64,000 bases of DNA from Microbacterium sp. ET2 (GTDB taxonomy: Bacteria; Actinomycetota; Actinomycetes; Actinomycetales; Microbacteriaceae): contig NZ_CP128170.1 of NCBI RefSeq assembly GCF_030347395.1, positions 682,001 to 746,000 of the forward strand, given 5' to 3'. The translations under genes were made by a program, and so were the position numbers. Under the pieces are notes generated by a model. The model was not told the origin of the DNA, searched no databases, and saw only the letters and a list, made by a program, of their open reading frames with translations. Positions within the stretch are counted from its first letter, which is position 1. Every line of letters begins with the position of its first letter. Below are positions 23,310 through 31,810 of this stretch, one piece after another.

Positions 23310-23825
23310 TCACACTCGCCCGGGAGGGGTCTGCGCGAGAGCGCGCAGAGCGTCACCACTGAGACGCTGGGTGGTCCACTCCTCCATCGGCAGGGCGCCG
23401 ATCGCCCGGTAGAAGCGAATCGACGGCTCGTTCCAGTCGAGCACCGTCCACTCGAACCGCGCGTACCCCCGTTCGACGCACTCGGCCGCGAGAGCCTGCA
23501 TGAGCGCGCGACCGTAGCCGCGGCCTCGGGCGACCTCGTGCACGTAAAGGTCCTCGAGCCAGATGCCGTGCGTTCCGGTCCAGGTGGAGTAAGTGAGGAA
23601 CCAGATCGCGATGCCGAAGATCGCCCCGTCGCGTTCGACGACGTGCGCGAAGACCCGCGGATCCGCTCCGAACAGAGAATCGGTCAGGGCGTCGACCGTG
23701 TTGTGCACCGCGTCGGGTTCTCGCTCGTAGGCGGCGAGCGCGGTGATGGCGTCGAGGATGCCCGGCTCATCTCCGGGCTGGGCGCGGCGCAGAACGGCAC
23801 CGTCGGAAAGAGTGTGCGAGGTCAC
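23310..23825 (-). CDS. GNAT family N-acetyltransferase (diamine acetyltransferase-like)
   Basis: 171 aa. The acetyl-CoA-binding motif is VARGRGYGRALMQAL, preceded by WLEDLYVHE, and followed by RFEWTVLDWNEPSIRFYRAIGA, the pattern of spermidine/thialysine acetyltransferase-like enzymes. The substrate is not known. GTG 23825 lies 6 nt after TACTCT, a leaderless start. It converges with the desaturase gene. Confidence 0.88.
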   Translation of the reverse strand: MTSHTLSDGAVLRRAQPGDEPGILDAITALAAYEREPDAVHNTVDALTDSLFGADPRVFAHVVERDGAIFGIAIWFLTYSTWTGTHGIWLEDLYVHEVARGRGYGRALMQALAAECVERGYARFEWTVLDWNEPSIRFYRAIGALPMEEWTTQRLSGDALRALAQTPPGRV

Positions 23826-23831
23826 CGGATG

Positions 23832-23837
23832 AGAGTA
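23832..23837 (-). promoter_or_regulatory. -10 box, leaderless promoter of the GNAT gene at 23310
   Basis: TACTCT on the minus strand ends 6 nt before GTG 23825. Confidence 0.5.
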
Positions 23838-23968
23838 CTGTCTCGACGGCGCTGCTCCGGGTATCGGCTCACCCTTCGAAACTTTATTCTTCTCTCGACC
23901 GCCTTCCGCACTGCCGATGTCGGAGCCCCCTGCGATGATGTGGGTAGGTCATCGGGACGGGGATTTCA

Positions 23969-25360
23969 GTGGAAGCGGACGAGAAGCGGCGGCGGGCGGA
24001 GGACAAGCGCGCCGGGGTGTTCGCGGATGAGCTGGCGAAGCTGCAGCGGGCGGAGGCGAAGCTTGCCGCGAAGAAGACCCGGCTGCTCGCGGACGCGTAC
24101 GCGCTGACGCTCGAGCAGCGGTCCCGGATCGGGTCCGCGCCATCGCGGGAACGGGACATGCCGCTGCGGTCCATGGCGCTGGAGCTCGGGATGGCGGTGC
24201 GGGTCAACGACCGGTCGATGCAATCGCAGATGCACGACGCGCACGAACTGATGGAACTCTTCCCCGCGACGATGGAGGCGCTTTCGGAGGGGCGGGTGTC
24301 GCGGGCGCATGCGCAGGTGATCCAGGACGCCGGCCGGGTCATCGAGGATCCCACCGACCGGGCCGCGTTCGAACGGATCGTGTTGGTGGAGGCGGAGCGT
24401 CAGACGGTGGCGCGGACGAAGACGTACGCCCGGCAACGCGCCGCGGTGCTGGACCCGCGGCCGTTGCAGGAACGACACGACACGGCGATGCGGGAACGCC
24501 GGGTGTGGGTCACCGACCTCGACGATGCCATGTCGACCCTCACGATCCTCGGCAAGAACGTCTACATCCACGGGGCCTACCACCGACTGACGGGCCAGGG
24601 CACCGAGATCAAAGCCGTGGACCGGGACAAGCGGCGCGCACACGCGGCCGCAAAGGCCGAGAGCGAGAAGGCAGGCGGCCGCAGCGGCGACGACGACAAC
24701 AACAAGAGTGCCGCAGATGGTGATGCTGAGCCGTGGTTCGATGACCGGATCCTGGACGAGATCCGGTGCGACCTCGCCCTGGACATGCTCCTCGCCGGGT
24801 CTCCGGTCATCGACCCCACCGACCCCACCACCGGCGGACTCGGCGCCATCCGAGCCGAAGTGCAGATCACCCTCCCGATCACCACCCTTACCGGGGTCAC
24901 CGGAGCGGGGGCGGAGTTGAACGGGGTCACACCGGTCGACCCCGAGACGGCCCGGCGGATGGCAGGGACGGCGAGGGTGTGGGACCGGGTCATGACCGAC
25001 CCGATCACCGGGGTCGTCACCGCGGTGGACAGGTATCAACTCCATCCCTCCCAGACCCGGTTCCTCAACGCCAGGGACATGACATGCCGAACACCCGGAT
25101 GCCGAAGGCCCGCGAAACTGTGCGACAAGGATCACTCGAAGGACTTCGCGTTGGGCGGACCATCCTCCAACGACAACCTGTGCAACGAATGCGCCCGACA
25201 CCACACCCTCAAACACGCGACGAACTGGCACGTCGAACAGCTACCCGGCGGCATCCTGACCTTCACCAGCCCCGGCGGGAAGACCTACGACAGCCACCCA
25301 CCCTCACGCGTCACCTTCGTCCCCACCGACGACGGCCAACTCACCGTCGCGCCCTTCTGA
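23969..25360 (+). CDS. DUF222 / HNH endonuclease signature protein (13E12 family)
   Basis: 463 aa. A helical N-terminal DUF222 region (residues about 1-250) contains RVSRAHAQVIQDAG and LDPRPLQERHD. A Lys/Asp/Ser-rich low-complexity loop is near 215-245. The C-terminal HNH domain reads [20 protein letters not shown], then SNDNLCNECARHHTLKH, with paired cysteines and the His-Asn-His residues. Such genes are numerous in actinobacterial genomes and are thought to be selfish or mobile-associated, but no terminal repeats are seen here. GTG 23969 is the start; AT-rich sequence (AAACTTTATTC) lies about 85 bp upstream. Confidence 0.88.
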   Translation: MEADEKRRRAEDKRAGVFADELAKLQRAEAKLAAKKTRLLADAYALTLEQRSRIGSAPSRERDMPLRSMALELGMAVRVNDRSMQSQMHDAHELMELFPATMEALSEGRVSRAHAQVIQDAGRVIEDPTDRAAFERIVLVEAERQTVARTKTYARQRAAVLDPRPLQERHDTAMRERRVWVTDLDDAMSTLTILGKNVYIHGAYHRLTGQGTEIKAVDRDKRRAHAAAKAESEKAGGRSGDDDNNKSAADGDAEPWFDDRILDEIRCDLALDMLLAGSPVIDPTDPTTGGLGAIRAEVQITLPITTLTGVTGAGAELNGVTPVDPETARRMAGTARVWDRVMTDPITGVVTAVDRYQLHPSQTRFLNARDMTCRTPGCRRPAKLCDKDHSKDFALGGPSSNDNLCNECARHHTLKHATNWHVEQLPGGILTFTSPGGKTYDSHPPSRVTFVPTDDGQLTVAPF

Positions 25361-25408
25361 CCAGCCACGTGCCCGGCGGGATACCTCATCTGTGGCGAGG
25401 ATATGGCA

Positions 25409-25981
25409 TCAGGCGAGTCGCGTGCTGGCTCGCAGCGGCCCATCGACCCATCGATCGACCTCCTTCTGGGAGCGCAGACGGATCACGGCCGGAGCCGCGT
25501 CATCCCGGGCCAGTCGCGGAATCCGCCCGTCGTACTTGTGCCTGGTGCTGATCGACCAGCGGACGATGTGCTCGGGGTCGGTGAAGACCGTGTGGAGCGG
25601 GGGCTCGATGTTGCCGTTCCACAGCTCCTCGCGGCGCAGCCGCCGCCGGAGGGTACGCCGCACAACCCGGGGGAACACGCAGGTCCAGAAGGGCAGATCG
25701 AGCCAGACCAGGACGTCGGCGCGCGCGGTGAGGAGCGGTCTCGCCGGCGCGTACTGCCATTCGGTGACCCACGACTCCCCGGCCACCAGCCGCTCGACAT
25801 CGCTGAGGAATTCCGGTCGCTCGATCCAGCCGGCTCCGTGGAAGAGGGCGTCGATCTCGGTGTGCGGCGCCCCGGTGGTCTTTGCGATCCTCACCGCGAT
25901 CGTCGTCTTCCCCGCCCCGGACACTCCCGCGACCGCGATCCGGCGCGGGCGCCGGGGCAGCGGATCGTCGAACGCGAGCAC
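25409..25981 (-). CDS. AAA family ATPase, small kinase-like P-loop protein
   Basis: 190 aa with a P-loop near the N-terminus (GVSGAGKTTIAVRIA, residues 19-33), TEIDALFHGAGWIERPEF, and DVLVWLDLPFWTCVFPRVVRRTLRRRL, typical of adenylate-kinase-like or FlaR/topology-modulation P-loop proteins. Such proteins phosphorylate a small molecule or nucleotide; the substrate is unknown. GTG 25981 sits 6 nt after TATCAT, a leaderless start. Only 31 bp separate it from the divergent DUF2834 start. Confidence 0.8.
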   Translation of the reverse strand: MLAFDDPLPRRPRRIAVAGVSGAGKTTIAVRIAKTTGAPHTEIDALFHGAGWIERPEFLSDVERLVAGESWVTEWQYAPARPLLTARADVLVWLDLPFWTCVFPRVVRRTLRRRLRREELWNGNIEPPLHTVFTDPEHIVRWSISTRHKYDGRIPRLARDDAAPAVIRLRSQKEVDRWVDGPLRASTRLA

Positions 25982-25987
25982 CGCACG

Positions 25988-25993
25988 ATGATA
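25988..25993 (-). promoter_or_regulatory. -10 box, leaderless promoter of the P-loop kinase-like gene
   Basis: TATCAT on the minus strand ends 6 nt before GTG 25981. It is only 6 bp from the divergent -10 box at 26000. Confidence 0.5.
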
Positions 25994-25999
25994 CGGCGC

Positions 26000-26005
26000 T
26001 AGCCT
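26000..26005 (+). promoter_or_regulatory. -10 box for the DUF2834 gene
   Basis: TAGCCT ends 7 nt before CTG 26013, which supports the unusual start codon. Confidence 0.45.
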
Positions 26006-26012
26006 TCGACCC

Positions 26013-26378
26013 CTGCCCCGCCACCGCGATCCCTGGCCGCCTCTCGCGATCACCTTCCTCGTCCTCGCGGTCGCGGGACTCGTCGTCACCTTCGTCTTCA
26101 ACGTGTGGGCGATCGTTCAGATGCGCGACTTCATCGGCGACCTCGTGAACAGCGGCCCGGCGGTGTCGTCGATCACCGTCGACCTGCTCATCGTCGCCGT
26201 CGCCGCCTGCATCGTGATCGCCGTGGAGGGACGGCGTCTCGGAATGAAGCGGTGGTGGCTCTACATCGTGCTGTCAGCCCTCACCGCGATCGCCTTCACT
26301 TTTCCCCTGTTCCTCGCGATGCGCGAGCGGCGACTGGCCGCGCTGCGCGCGACGGACGAGGCCGCTCCGGCGGCGTGA
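26013..26378 (+). CDS. DUF2834 membrane protein
   Basis: About 121 aa with three TM helices: AITFLVLAVAGLVVTFVFNVW, ITVDLLIVAVAACIVIAV and LYIVLSALTAIAFTFPLFLAM. The EGRRLGMKRWWLYI motif and the FPLFLAMRER end are diagnostic of DUF2834, whose function is unknown. The only in-frame start giving a complete first helix is CTG 26013, placed 7 nt after a TAGCCT -10 box; GTG 26103 would delete helix 1. The 3' end overlaps the convergent lacI-type gene by 83 bp. Confidence 0.75.
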   Translation: MPRHRDPWPPLAITFLVLAVAGLVVTFVFNVWAIVQMRDFIGDLVNSGPAVSSITVDLLIVAVAACIVIAVEGRRLGMKRWWLYIVLSALTAIAFTFPLFLAMRERRLAALRATDEAAPAA

Positions 26379-27435
26379 CGGAATCCGGGGTCACGACGGC
26401 ACCTACTGGCGCGACGGAGCCACGCAAGCGGAGAGGCATCTCTATGCGTTCGACAGCGGCCACCGCGTCATCCTCTTCATCGAGCAGGTACTGGATGGCA
26501 CGGCGTCCGAGCTCGTAGTGCGGAATGGCGAACGTGGTCAGGCCGGGATGCAGCCACCCGGCCAGCTGATGGTCGTCGAAGGACACCAGCGAGAAGTCGT
26601 CGGGAACCCGCATGCCCACTTCCTGCAGCGCCTGATAGGCACCGAAGGCGAGCCGGTCGTTGAAGGTGATGATCGCATCGCCTCGCGCGCCGGACGCGAC
26701 GAGATCTGCAGTCGCCTTCCATCCATCCTCGGGAAGCCAGACCTTGCACATGCGTCCGCTCGCCGGTTCGATGCCGGCATCGGCGAGGGCGTCGAGGATG
26801 CCCGCGAGCCGCTCGCGACCCGCGACCGTCTGTGGCGCCACCTGATCACGAGCCGGACCGGCTCCCACGAGGTGGATGCGCGTGTGACCCGCCGCCAGCA
26901 GAAGCGCCGCCGCACGCCGCCCGGCGTCGTACTCGTCGGGGATGATCGCGGTGACCGCGCCCGCCTCGTCGGGCAGGGCGTTCAGCAGCACGACCGACCG
27001 ACCCCGCACTCCCTCGGGAATGGGCCGCTCCCTGGTGAACATCGAGGCGATCACGACCGCGTCGACCTGTCGGTCGAGCATGGTCTGAACCAGACGCTCC
27101 TCTTCGGCGAGATCTCCCTCGGTCTCGCCGATGAACAGCAGATAGCCCTCGCGATGGGCATGATCGAGAGCGCCCTTGATCATGTCACCGGCCAGCTGCG
27201 AGGTCGCAATGGTGTCGGAGATGAATCCGATGGTGCGGCTGGACCCGCGGCGAAGATCGGCCGAAAGGATGTTGGGGCGGTAGCCGAGTTCCGACGCGAC
27301 CTGACGCACCCGCTGCTGCGACGCCTCCGAGATCCGCAGCTCGGTCCCGCGATCGGAAAGCACCAGCGACGCAGTCGTGCGCGAGACACCGGCGGCGCGA
27401 GCCACATCGGCGAGGGTCACACGGCGTCGGGTCAC
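26296..27435 (-). CDS. LacI family transcriptional regulator
   Basis: 379 aa. HTH at residues 6-27 (VTLADVARAAGVSRTTASLVL), hinge helix SEASQQRVRQVASELGYRPN-LSADLRRG, then a periplasmic-binding-protein-like effector domain (TIGFISDTIATSQLAGDMIKG, DAIITFNDRLAFGAYQAL, SLVSFDDHQLAGWLHPGLTT). It should repress the adjacent sugar ABC operon and release on binding the sugar. The C-terminus carries an unusual Arg/Pro/Ala tail of about 35 residues encoded opposite the DUF2834 gene. GTG 27435 is the start. Two 16-bp operators lie in the 228-bp divergent region. Confidence 0.92.
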   Translation of the reverse strand: MTRRRVTLADVARAAGVSRTTASLVLSDRGTELRISEASQQRVRQVASELGYRPNILSADLRRGSSRTIGFISDTIATSQLAGDMIKGALDHAHREGYLLFIGETEGDLAEEERLVQTMLDRQVDAVVIASMFTRERPIPEGVRGRSVVLLNALPDEAGAVTAIIPDEYDAGRRAAALLLAAGHTRIHLVGAGPARDQVAPQTVAGRERLAGILDALADAGIEPASGRMCKVWLPEDGWKATADLVASGARGDAIITFNDRLAFGAYQALQEVGMRVPDDFSLVSFDDHQLAGWLHPGLTTFAIPHYELGRRAIQYLLDEEDDAVAAVERIEMPLRLRGSVAPVGAVVTPDSVTPPERPRPSRAARPVAARASRGTGEK

Positions 27436-27507
27436 GTCATTCGTCCTTCGTTCCAGGCCGATCCTAACGGGTGGGTAACGACACCCCATGAGTCCTGCGC
27501 ACCGGAG

Positions 27508-27537
27508 TTGACAGATGCGCGGCCGCTAGACATGATA
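27508..27537 (+). promoter_or_regulatory. Promoter of the sugar ABC operon
   Basis: TTGACA at 27508-27513 is followed by an AT-rich -10 region (CATGATAAT) at 27531-27539, immediately upstream of the twin operators. Confidence 0.5.
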
Positions 27538-27543
27538 ATCCTT

Positions 27544-27580
27544 GCTAACACGATTTAGCATCGTGCTGAATCGAGTTAGC
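27544..27580. promoter_or_regulatory. Twin LacI-type operators
   Basis: GCTAACACGATTTAGC (27544-27559) and GCTGAATCGAGTTAGC (27565-27580) both fit GCTRANNCGNNTTAGC, palindromic with the central CG typical of LacI-family sites. Centres are 21 bp apart (two helix turns), just downstream of the -10 region, a roadblock/initiation position. Confidence 0.8.
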
Positions 27581-27663
27581 TCAGAGTACGTCGCAGCGCG
27601 CTGCGCTCCTCGCCTACCCGATCGAAGCCCTCGGAACCCCCATCCCAAGGAAGGGAGACACTG

Positions 27664-29031
27664 GTGTCTCAATCACACGGCAACCGGTCACGCCTCTACC
27701 TCGCCACCGGCCTGCTGGCAGCATCCGCCCTCGCCCTCGTCGCGTGCGCCCCTCCGGGGGGAGGCGGCTCCACCGATGCCGGTGGGTCGGCTGCACCCAC
27801 CCTGGACGGCGCCCCCACGTGCGGCGAGGAAGACGTCGTCCTCGACATGTACATCGAGACCGGCTTCCCCCTGCCCAAGGAGCTCGCTGACGAATTCACC
27901 AACCAGTACCCGAACGTCACCTTCGACATCCGCGAGGACCAGTTCGCCGTCATCACGCAGAACGCCCCCCGCGTGCTGCAGGACTCGCCGCCTGACCTCA
28001 TGCGCCTTCCGCAGATGTCCGAGCTGGCCTCCAGCGGCCTGCTGCTGAACCTCGACCCGTACGCCGAGGCGTTCGGCTGGACCGACTGGCCGGCCTCGCA
28101 GTTGGAGCAGCTGCGCGTCGACGACGAAGGCCGTCGTGGCGACGGACCGCTCTATGCCATGGGCCTGAACTTCTCGATGACCGGCGTGTTCTACAACAAA
28201 GAGCTCGCCGAGCAGATCGGCATGACCGAGCCGCCCGCGACGCTCGAGGAGTTCGACGGCTATCTCGCCGCAGCCCGCGACGCCGGGCTCACGCCAATTG
28301 CTCAGTTCAACGGCGGTGCGACCGGGGGCCTGCTGTTCCCGCTCCAGCTGTTGATGGCCTCGTACGGTGAGACCGCGCCGATCAACGACTGGATCTTCCA
28401 GAAGGAGGGGGCGACGATCGACACCCCCGACAACCTCGAGGCCGCCGAGCACCTGCAGGGCTGGGTCGAGGAGGGCTTCTTCGCCGACGACGTCAACTCG
28501 ATGGACTACTCGCAGATGATGAGCCGCTTCATCGGCGGCGAGAGCGTCTTCATCTTCAGCGGCGACTGGGAGTCGGGCAACCTCGACGCTCAGATGCCCG
28601 ACAACGCCGGCTTCTTCGTCATGCCTCCGCTGGAGGACGGCGGAACGATCGGCGCGATGTCGGCGCCCCTCACCTACGGCATCTCCGCCAACGCCGAGAA
28701 CCCCGACTGCGCGGCGTTCTTCCTCGACTGGGTCGCCACGGATGAGACGGCGCGCACCATCACGGTCGAGGTCGGCGGATCCCACCCGATGGGGCCGGCC
28801 GATGCCTTCATGCCCGAGGTCGCTGAGGGCTCGGTCACCGCGGAGACCCTGGCTGCCGGAACGACGATCAACGACGCCGACGGGGCGATGGACTTCATCG
28901 CCAACGCCACCGGAGCGATCTACGCCCAGAGCTGGACGCCCAACGTGCAGCGACTGGTCGCCGGTGAGCAGGACGCGGCGGGTCTGCTGAGCTCGGTCCA
29001 GACCGACTACGAAGCCGAGGTCGGTCAGTAG
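27664..29031 (+). CDS. Sugar ABC transporter substrate-binding lipoprotein
   Basis: 455 aa. Signal peptide with lipobox LVACAPP (lipidated Cys near residue 28), then a family 1 extracellular solute-binding fold: VTFDIREDQFAVITQNAPR, PDLMRLPQMSELASSGLLLNLDPY, MGLNFSMTGVFYNKELAEQIGM-EPPATLEEFDGYL, and FIFSGDWESGNL. It captures a sugar outside the membrane and delivers it to the two permeases encoded next. GTG 27664 follows AAGGAAGGGA. No ATPase gene is in the operon, so a shared MsmX-type ATPase must serve it. Controlled by the divergent LacI regulator. Confidence 0.92.
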   Translation: MSQSHGNRSRLYLATGLLAASALALVACAPPGGGGSTDAGGSAAPTLDGAPTCGEEDVVLDMYIETGFPLPKELADEFTNQYPNVTFDIREDQFAVITQNAPRVLQDSPPDLMRLPQMSELASSGLLLNLDPYAEAFGWTDWPASQLEQLRVDDEGRRGDGPLYAMGLNFSMTGVFYNKELAEQIGMTEPPATLEEFDGYLAAARDAGLTPIAQFNGGATGGLLFPLQLLMASYGETAPINDWIFQKEGATIDTPDNLEAAEHLQGWVEEGFFADDVNSMDYSQMMSRFIGGESVFIFSGDWESGNLDAQMPDNAGFFVMPPLEDGGTIGAMSAPLTYGISANAENPDCAAFFLDWVATDETARTITVEVGGSHPMGPADAFMPEVAEGSVTAETLAAGTTINDADGAMDFIANATGAIYAQSWTPNVQRLVAGEQDAAGLLSSVQTDYEAEVGQ

Positions 29032-29033
29032 GC

Positions 29034-30014
29034 ATGAGCTCACGCTCCCAGGTCGCGGCGGCGGACGTGTCCGCCGCCGCGACCCCTCCTCCCCCGCCAT
29101 CCCTTCCCGATGACACCGCGCTGACCCGCCGGCGGCGCCGGCGCCGGGTCGTCCGCGACCTCCGGATCTACCTGCTCGTCCTGCCGGCAGCGGCGTTCTA
29201 CATCGCCTTCGTGCTCCGCCCGATCGCGCTGACCGCGCAGTACTCGCTCTACGACTGGGATGGTTTCACCACTGCATCCTGGGCGGGCTTCGCCAACTAC
29301 GGCGAGGTCTTCGGCAACCCCACGCTGCTCGGCGCCATCCTCAACTCCTTCGAGCTGATCATCTACTTCAGCGTCATCCCGGTGATCCTCGGTCTCTTCG
29401 CGGCCAACATCATCCGGGGTATCGCGACCAGTCGGCTCGCGACGGTCTCGCGCACCGTGCTGTTCCTCCCGCAGGTCATCCCGCTCGTCGCCGCAGGCAT
29501 CATGTGGAGCTGGCAGCTGTCCTCGAGCGGCTTCGTCAACCAACTGCTGAGCGCGGTGGGCCTCGGCGGACTCACCCGCGCGTGGCTGGGCGATTTCAAC
29601 ACCGCCCTTCCCGCCGTCGGCCTCATCGGCGCCTGGGTGCAGCTGGGCCTGTGCACCGTGCTGCTGCTCGCGGGTATGACCAAGATCGACCCCGCCCTCT
29701 ACGAGGCGGCGCGCATCGACGGCGCGGGTCCCATCCGCGAGTTCTTCTCGATCACCCTGCCGAGCGTCCGCCAAGAGCTCGCCGTCGCCATCACGGTGAC
29801 CGTGATCTCGGCACTGGCGAGCTTCGACATCATCTACATCTCCACGCAGGGCGGCCCCGGCAACAGCACGCTCGTCCCCGGCCTGCAGATCTACTACCTC
29901 GCCTTCTTCCAGCGCGATGTCGGCACCGCCTCGGCCCTCGCGGTCGTCCTGATGCTGCTCGTGCTCCTCGTGGTGCTGCCGCTGCAGCGCATCATCCGTG
30001 GGAGGGACGCGTGA
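29034..30014 (+). CDS. Sugar ABC transporter permease (MalF-like)
   Basis: 326 aa, six predicted TM helices, starting with an unusually long cytoplasmic tail (Ala/Pro-rich, then RRRRRRVVRDLRIY) before LLVLPAAAFYIAFVLRP. The EAA loop, which contacts the ATPase, is YEAARIDGAGPIREFFSITLPSVRQ. ATG 29034 comes 2 bp after the stop of the binding protein gene and the stop overlaps the next permease start (GTGA), so the genes are translationally coupled. Confidence 0.92.
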   Translation: MSSRSQVAAADVSAAATPPPPPSLPDDTALTRRRRRRRVVRDLRIYLLVLPAAAFYIAFVLRPIALTAQYSLYDWDGFTTASWAGFANYGEVFGNPTLLGAILNSFELIIYFSVIPVILGLFAANIIRGIATSRLATVSRTVLFLPQVIPLVAAGIMWSWQLSSSGFVNQLLSAVGLGGLTRAWLGDFNTALPAVGLIGAWVQLGLCTVLLLAGMTKIDPALYEAARIDGAGPIREFFSITLPSVRQELAVAITVTVISALASFDIIYISTQGGPGNSTLVPGLQIYYLAFFQRDVGTASALAVVLMLLVLLVVLPLQRIIRGRDA

Positions 30015-30835
30015 TCACCCCGCTCCGCGACAAGATCCTCGGTCGCGCGCTGCTGTTCCTTCTCATGGCGATCACGATCATCCCGTTCGTGAGCCTGTTC
30101 GTCACGGCGCTGCATCCGCCCGGAACCTATCCCGCCGGGATCAGCTGGCCCGAGACCCCGCGGTGGGACAACTTCCTCACCGCCTTCCAGTCGGCCAACA
30201 TGCTCGAGCTGCTGTGGTCGAGCGTCCTCATCGAGCTCGGCGTGGTACCCATCGCGGTGCTGATCGCCACCCTCGCCGGGTTCGCCCTCGGCCACCTGCG
30301 CCCCCGCGGCGGCAACGCGGTGTTCATCGTGTTCATACTCGGGCTCACGCTGCCGTTCGAGGGCATCGTGGTGCCGCTCTACTACCAGATGCGCGACATC
30401 GGACTGCTGAACACCCGGTGGGCGATCATCCTCCCCCTCATCGGTCTGTTCATGCCGTTCGCGATCATGTGGATGCGTGCCCATTTCGTGAACATGCCCC
30501 ATGACCTTTCCGAGGCCGCCCGTGTCGACGGGGCGACGACCTGGCAACTCTTCTGGAAGATCCATGTGCCGCTGTCGGCACCGGCACTGTCGTCGCTGGC
30601 GATCCTGCTGTTCCTCTGGACCTGGAATCAGTTCCTCCTGGCCATCGTGCTCGTCGACGACCCGGCGAATCGGACCATGGCGGGCGCCCTCGGCGCCTTC
30701 CAAGGCCAGTGGGGAACCGACATTCCGCTTCTGTGCGCGGGATCACTGCTGATCCTCACCCCCACGCTGCTGATCTTCCTGATCTTCCAGCGGCACTTCG
30801 TCTCCGCCCTCCTCCAGGGCTCCCTGAAAGGCTGA
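30011..30835 (+). CDS. Carbohydrate ABC transporter permease (MalG-like)
   Basis: 274 aa with six TM helices; the EAA loop is LSEAARVDGATTWQLFWKIHVPLSAPAL. N-terminal LLFLLMAITIIPFVSLFVTALHPPGTYP and C-terminal LLIFLIFQRHFVSALLQGSLKG are typical of the second permease of CUT1 systems. GTG 30011 overlaps the preceding stop by 4 bp. The esterase gene starts 3 bp after its stop. Confidence 0.93.
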   Translation: MITPLRDKILGRALLFLLMAITIIPFVSLFVTALHPPGTYPAGISWPETPRWDNFLTAFQSANMLELLWSSVLIELGVVPIAVLIATLAGFALGHLRPRGGNAVFIVFILGLTLPFEGIVVPLYYQMRDIGLLNTRWAIILPLIGLFMPFAIMWMRAHFVNMPHDLSEAARVDGATTWQLFWKIHVPLSAPALSSLAILLFLWTWNQFLLAIVLVDDPANRTMAGALGAFQGQWGTDIPLLCAGSLLILTPTLLIFLIFQRHFVSALLQGSLKG

Positions 30836-30838
30836 TCG

Positions 30839-31807
30839 ATGCCCCCGATCCCGCCCTTCGATCCCGATGTGGCGCACGCCCTCGCGACGAACCCCGACGT
30901 CGTCACGACCCTCCGACCCGACGAGATCGCGGCCCTGCGCACTCGGAGCGTCGTCCCCTCGAGGGAAGAGATCACCCGCAGCGGTCGCCTCGAGCACTCC
31001 GAGCACATGATCGACGGTCCCGGCGGTGACCTCCGCATCGTCCTTCTCCTCCCGGCCGCACGCACCGCTCCGGTGCCGGTGCTGCTCTTCGCCCACGGCG
31101 GAGGGCTGGTGGTGGGCGGACCGTACGACGGAATGGTGCCCCTGGCCGCCCTGGCGGCCGAGGCGGGGTTCGCCATCGCTTCGGTGGACTACCGCCTCGC
31201 CCCAGAGCACCGCTATCCCGCCGCCGTCGAAGACGTCTACGCCGCCCTCGGGTGGGTGGCGCGACAGGCCGCCACGCTGGATGTCGACCCCGACCGCATC
31301 ATCCTGACGGGAATCAGTGCCGGCGGCGGCCTCGCCGCGGCGACCGCACTGCTGGCACGCGACCGCGGCGGGCCCGGGGTCTTCGCCCAGCTGCTCGTCT
31401 GCCCGATGCTCGACGATCGGAACCAGACGGGCTCGGGTACGCAGATGGCCGGCCGCGGCGCGTGGGATCGCGACGCGAACGAAACCGCCTGGAGCGCCTA
31501 TCTCGGACCGGACCGCACCGAGGTTCCCATCTACGCCGCACCCGCGCGCGCCGAGGACCTGTCCGGACTTCCGCCCGCCTTCATCGACGTCGGATCGGCC
31601 GAGACCTTCCGCGACGAGTGCGTGGCCTACGCCGACCGCATCTGGCAGAGCGGCGGAGACGCCGAACTGCACGTCTGGCCCGGCGGCGCGCACGGCTTCG
31701 ACGCCCTCGTCCCCGACGCGCTGCTCAGCCGCGATGCCGCTCGGGCGCGCGCGCACTGGCTCGCCCGCGTGCTCGCCCACGGTCGGCGCGCCCTCGCGGG
31801 CATCTGA
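30839..31807 (+). CDS. Alpha/beta hydrolase, HSL-type esterase
   Basis: 322 aa. Oxyanion motif HGGGLVVGGPYDG, nucleophile elbow GISAGGGLAAATAL (GxSxG), Asp in FIDVGSAETFRDECVAYADRI, and catalytic His in PGGAHGFDALVPDA: a full hormone-sensitive-lipase-family triad. It is cytosolic and hydrolyses small esters. As the last gene of the sugar import operon, it may deacylate the imported compound; no glycosidase is encoded in the operon. A terminator follows. Confidence 0.9.
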   Translation: MPPIPPFDPDVAHALATNPDVVTTLRPDEIAALRTRSVVPSREEITRSGRLEHSEHMIDGPGGDLRIVLLLPAARTAPVPVLLFAHGGGLVVGGPYDGMVPLAALAAEAGFAIASVDYRLAPEHRYPAAVEDVYAALGWVARQAATLDVDPDRIILTGISAGGGLAAATALLARDRGGPGVFAQLLVCPMLDDRNQTGSGTQMAGRGAWDRDANETAWSAYLGPDRTEVPIYAAPARAEDLSGLPPAFIDVGSAETFRDECVAYADRIWQSGGDAELHVWPGGAHGFDALVPDALLSRDAARARAHWLARVLAHGRRALAGI

Positions 31808-31810
31808 ACC

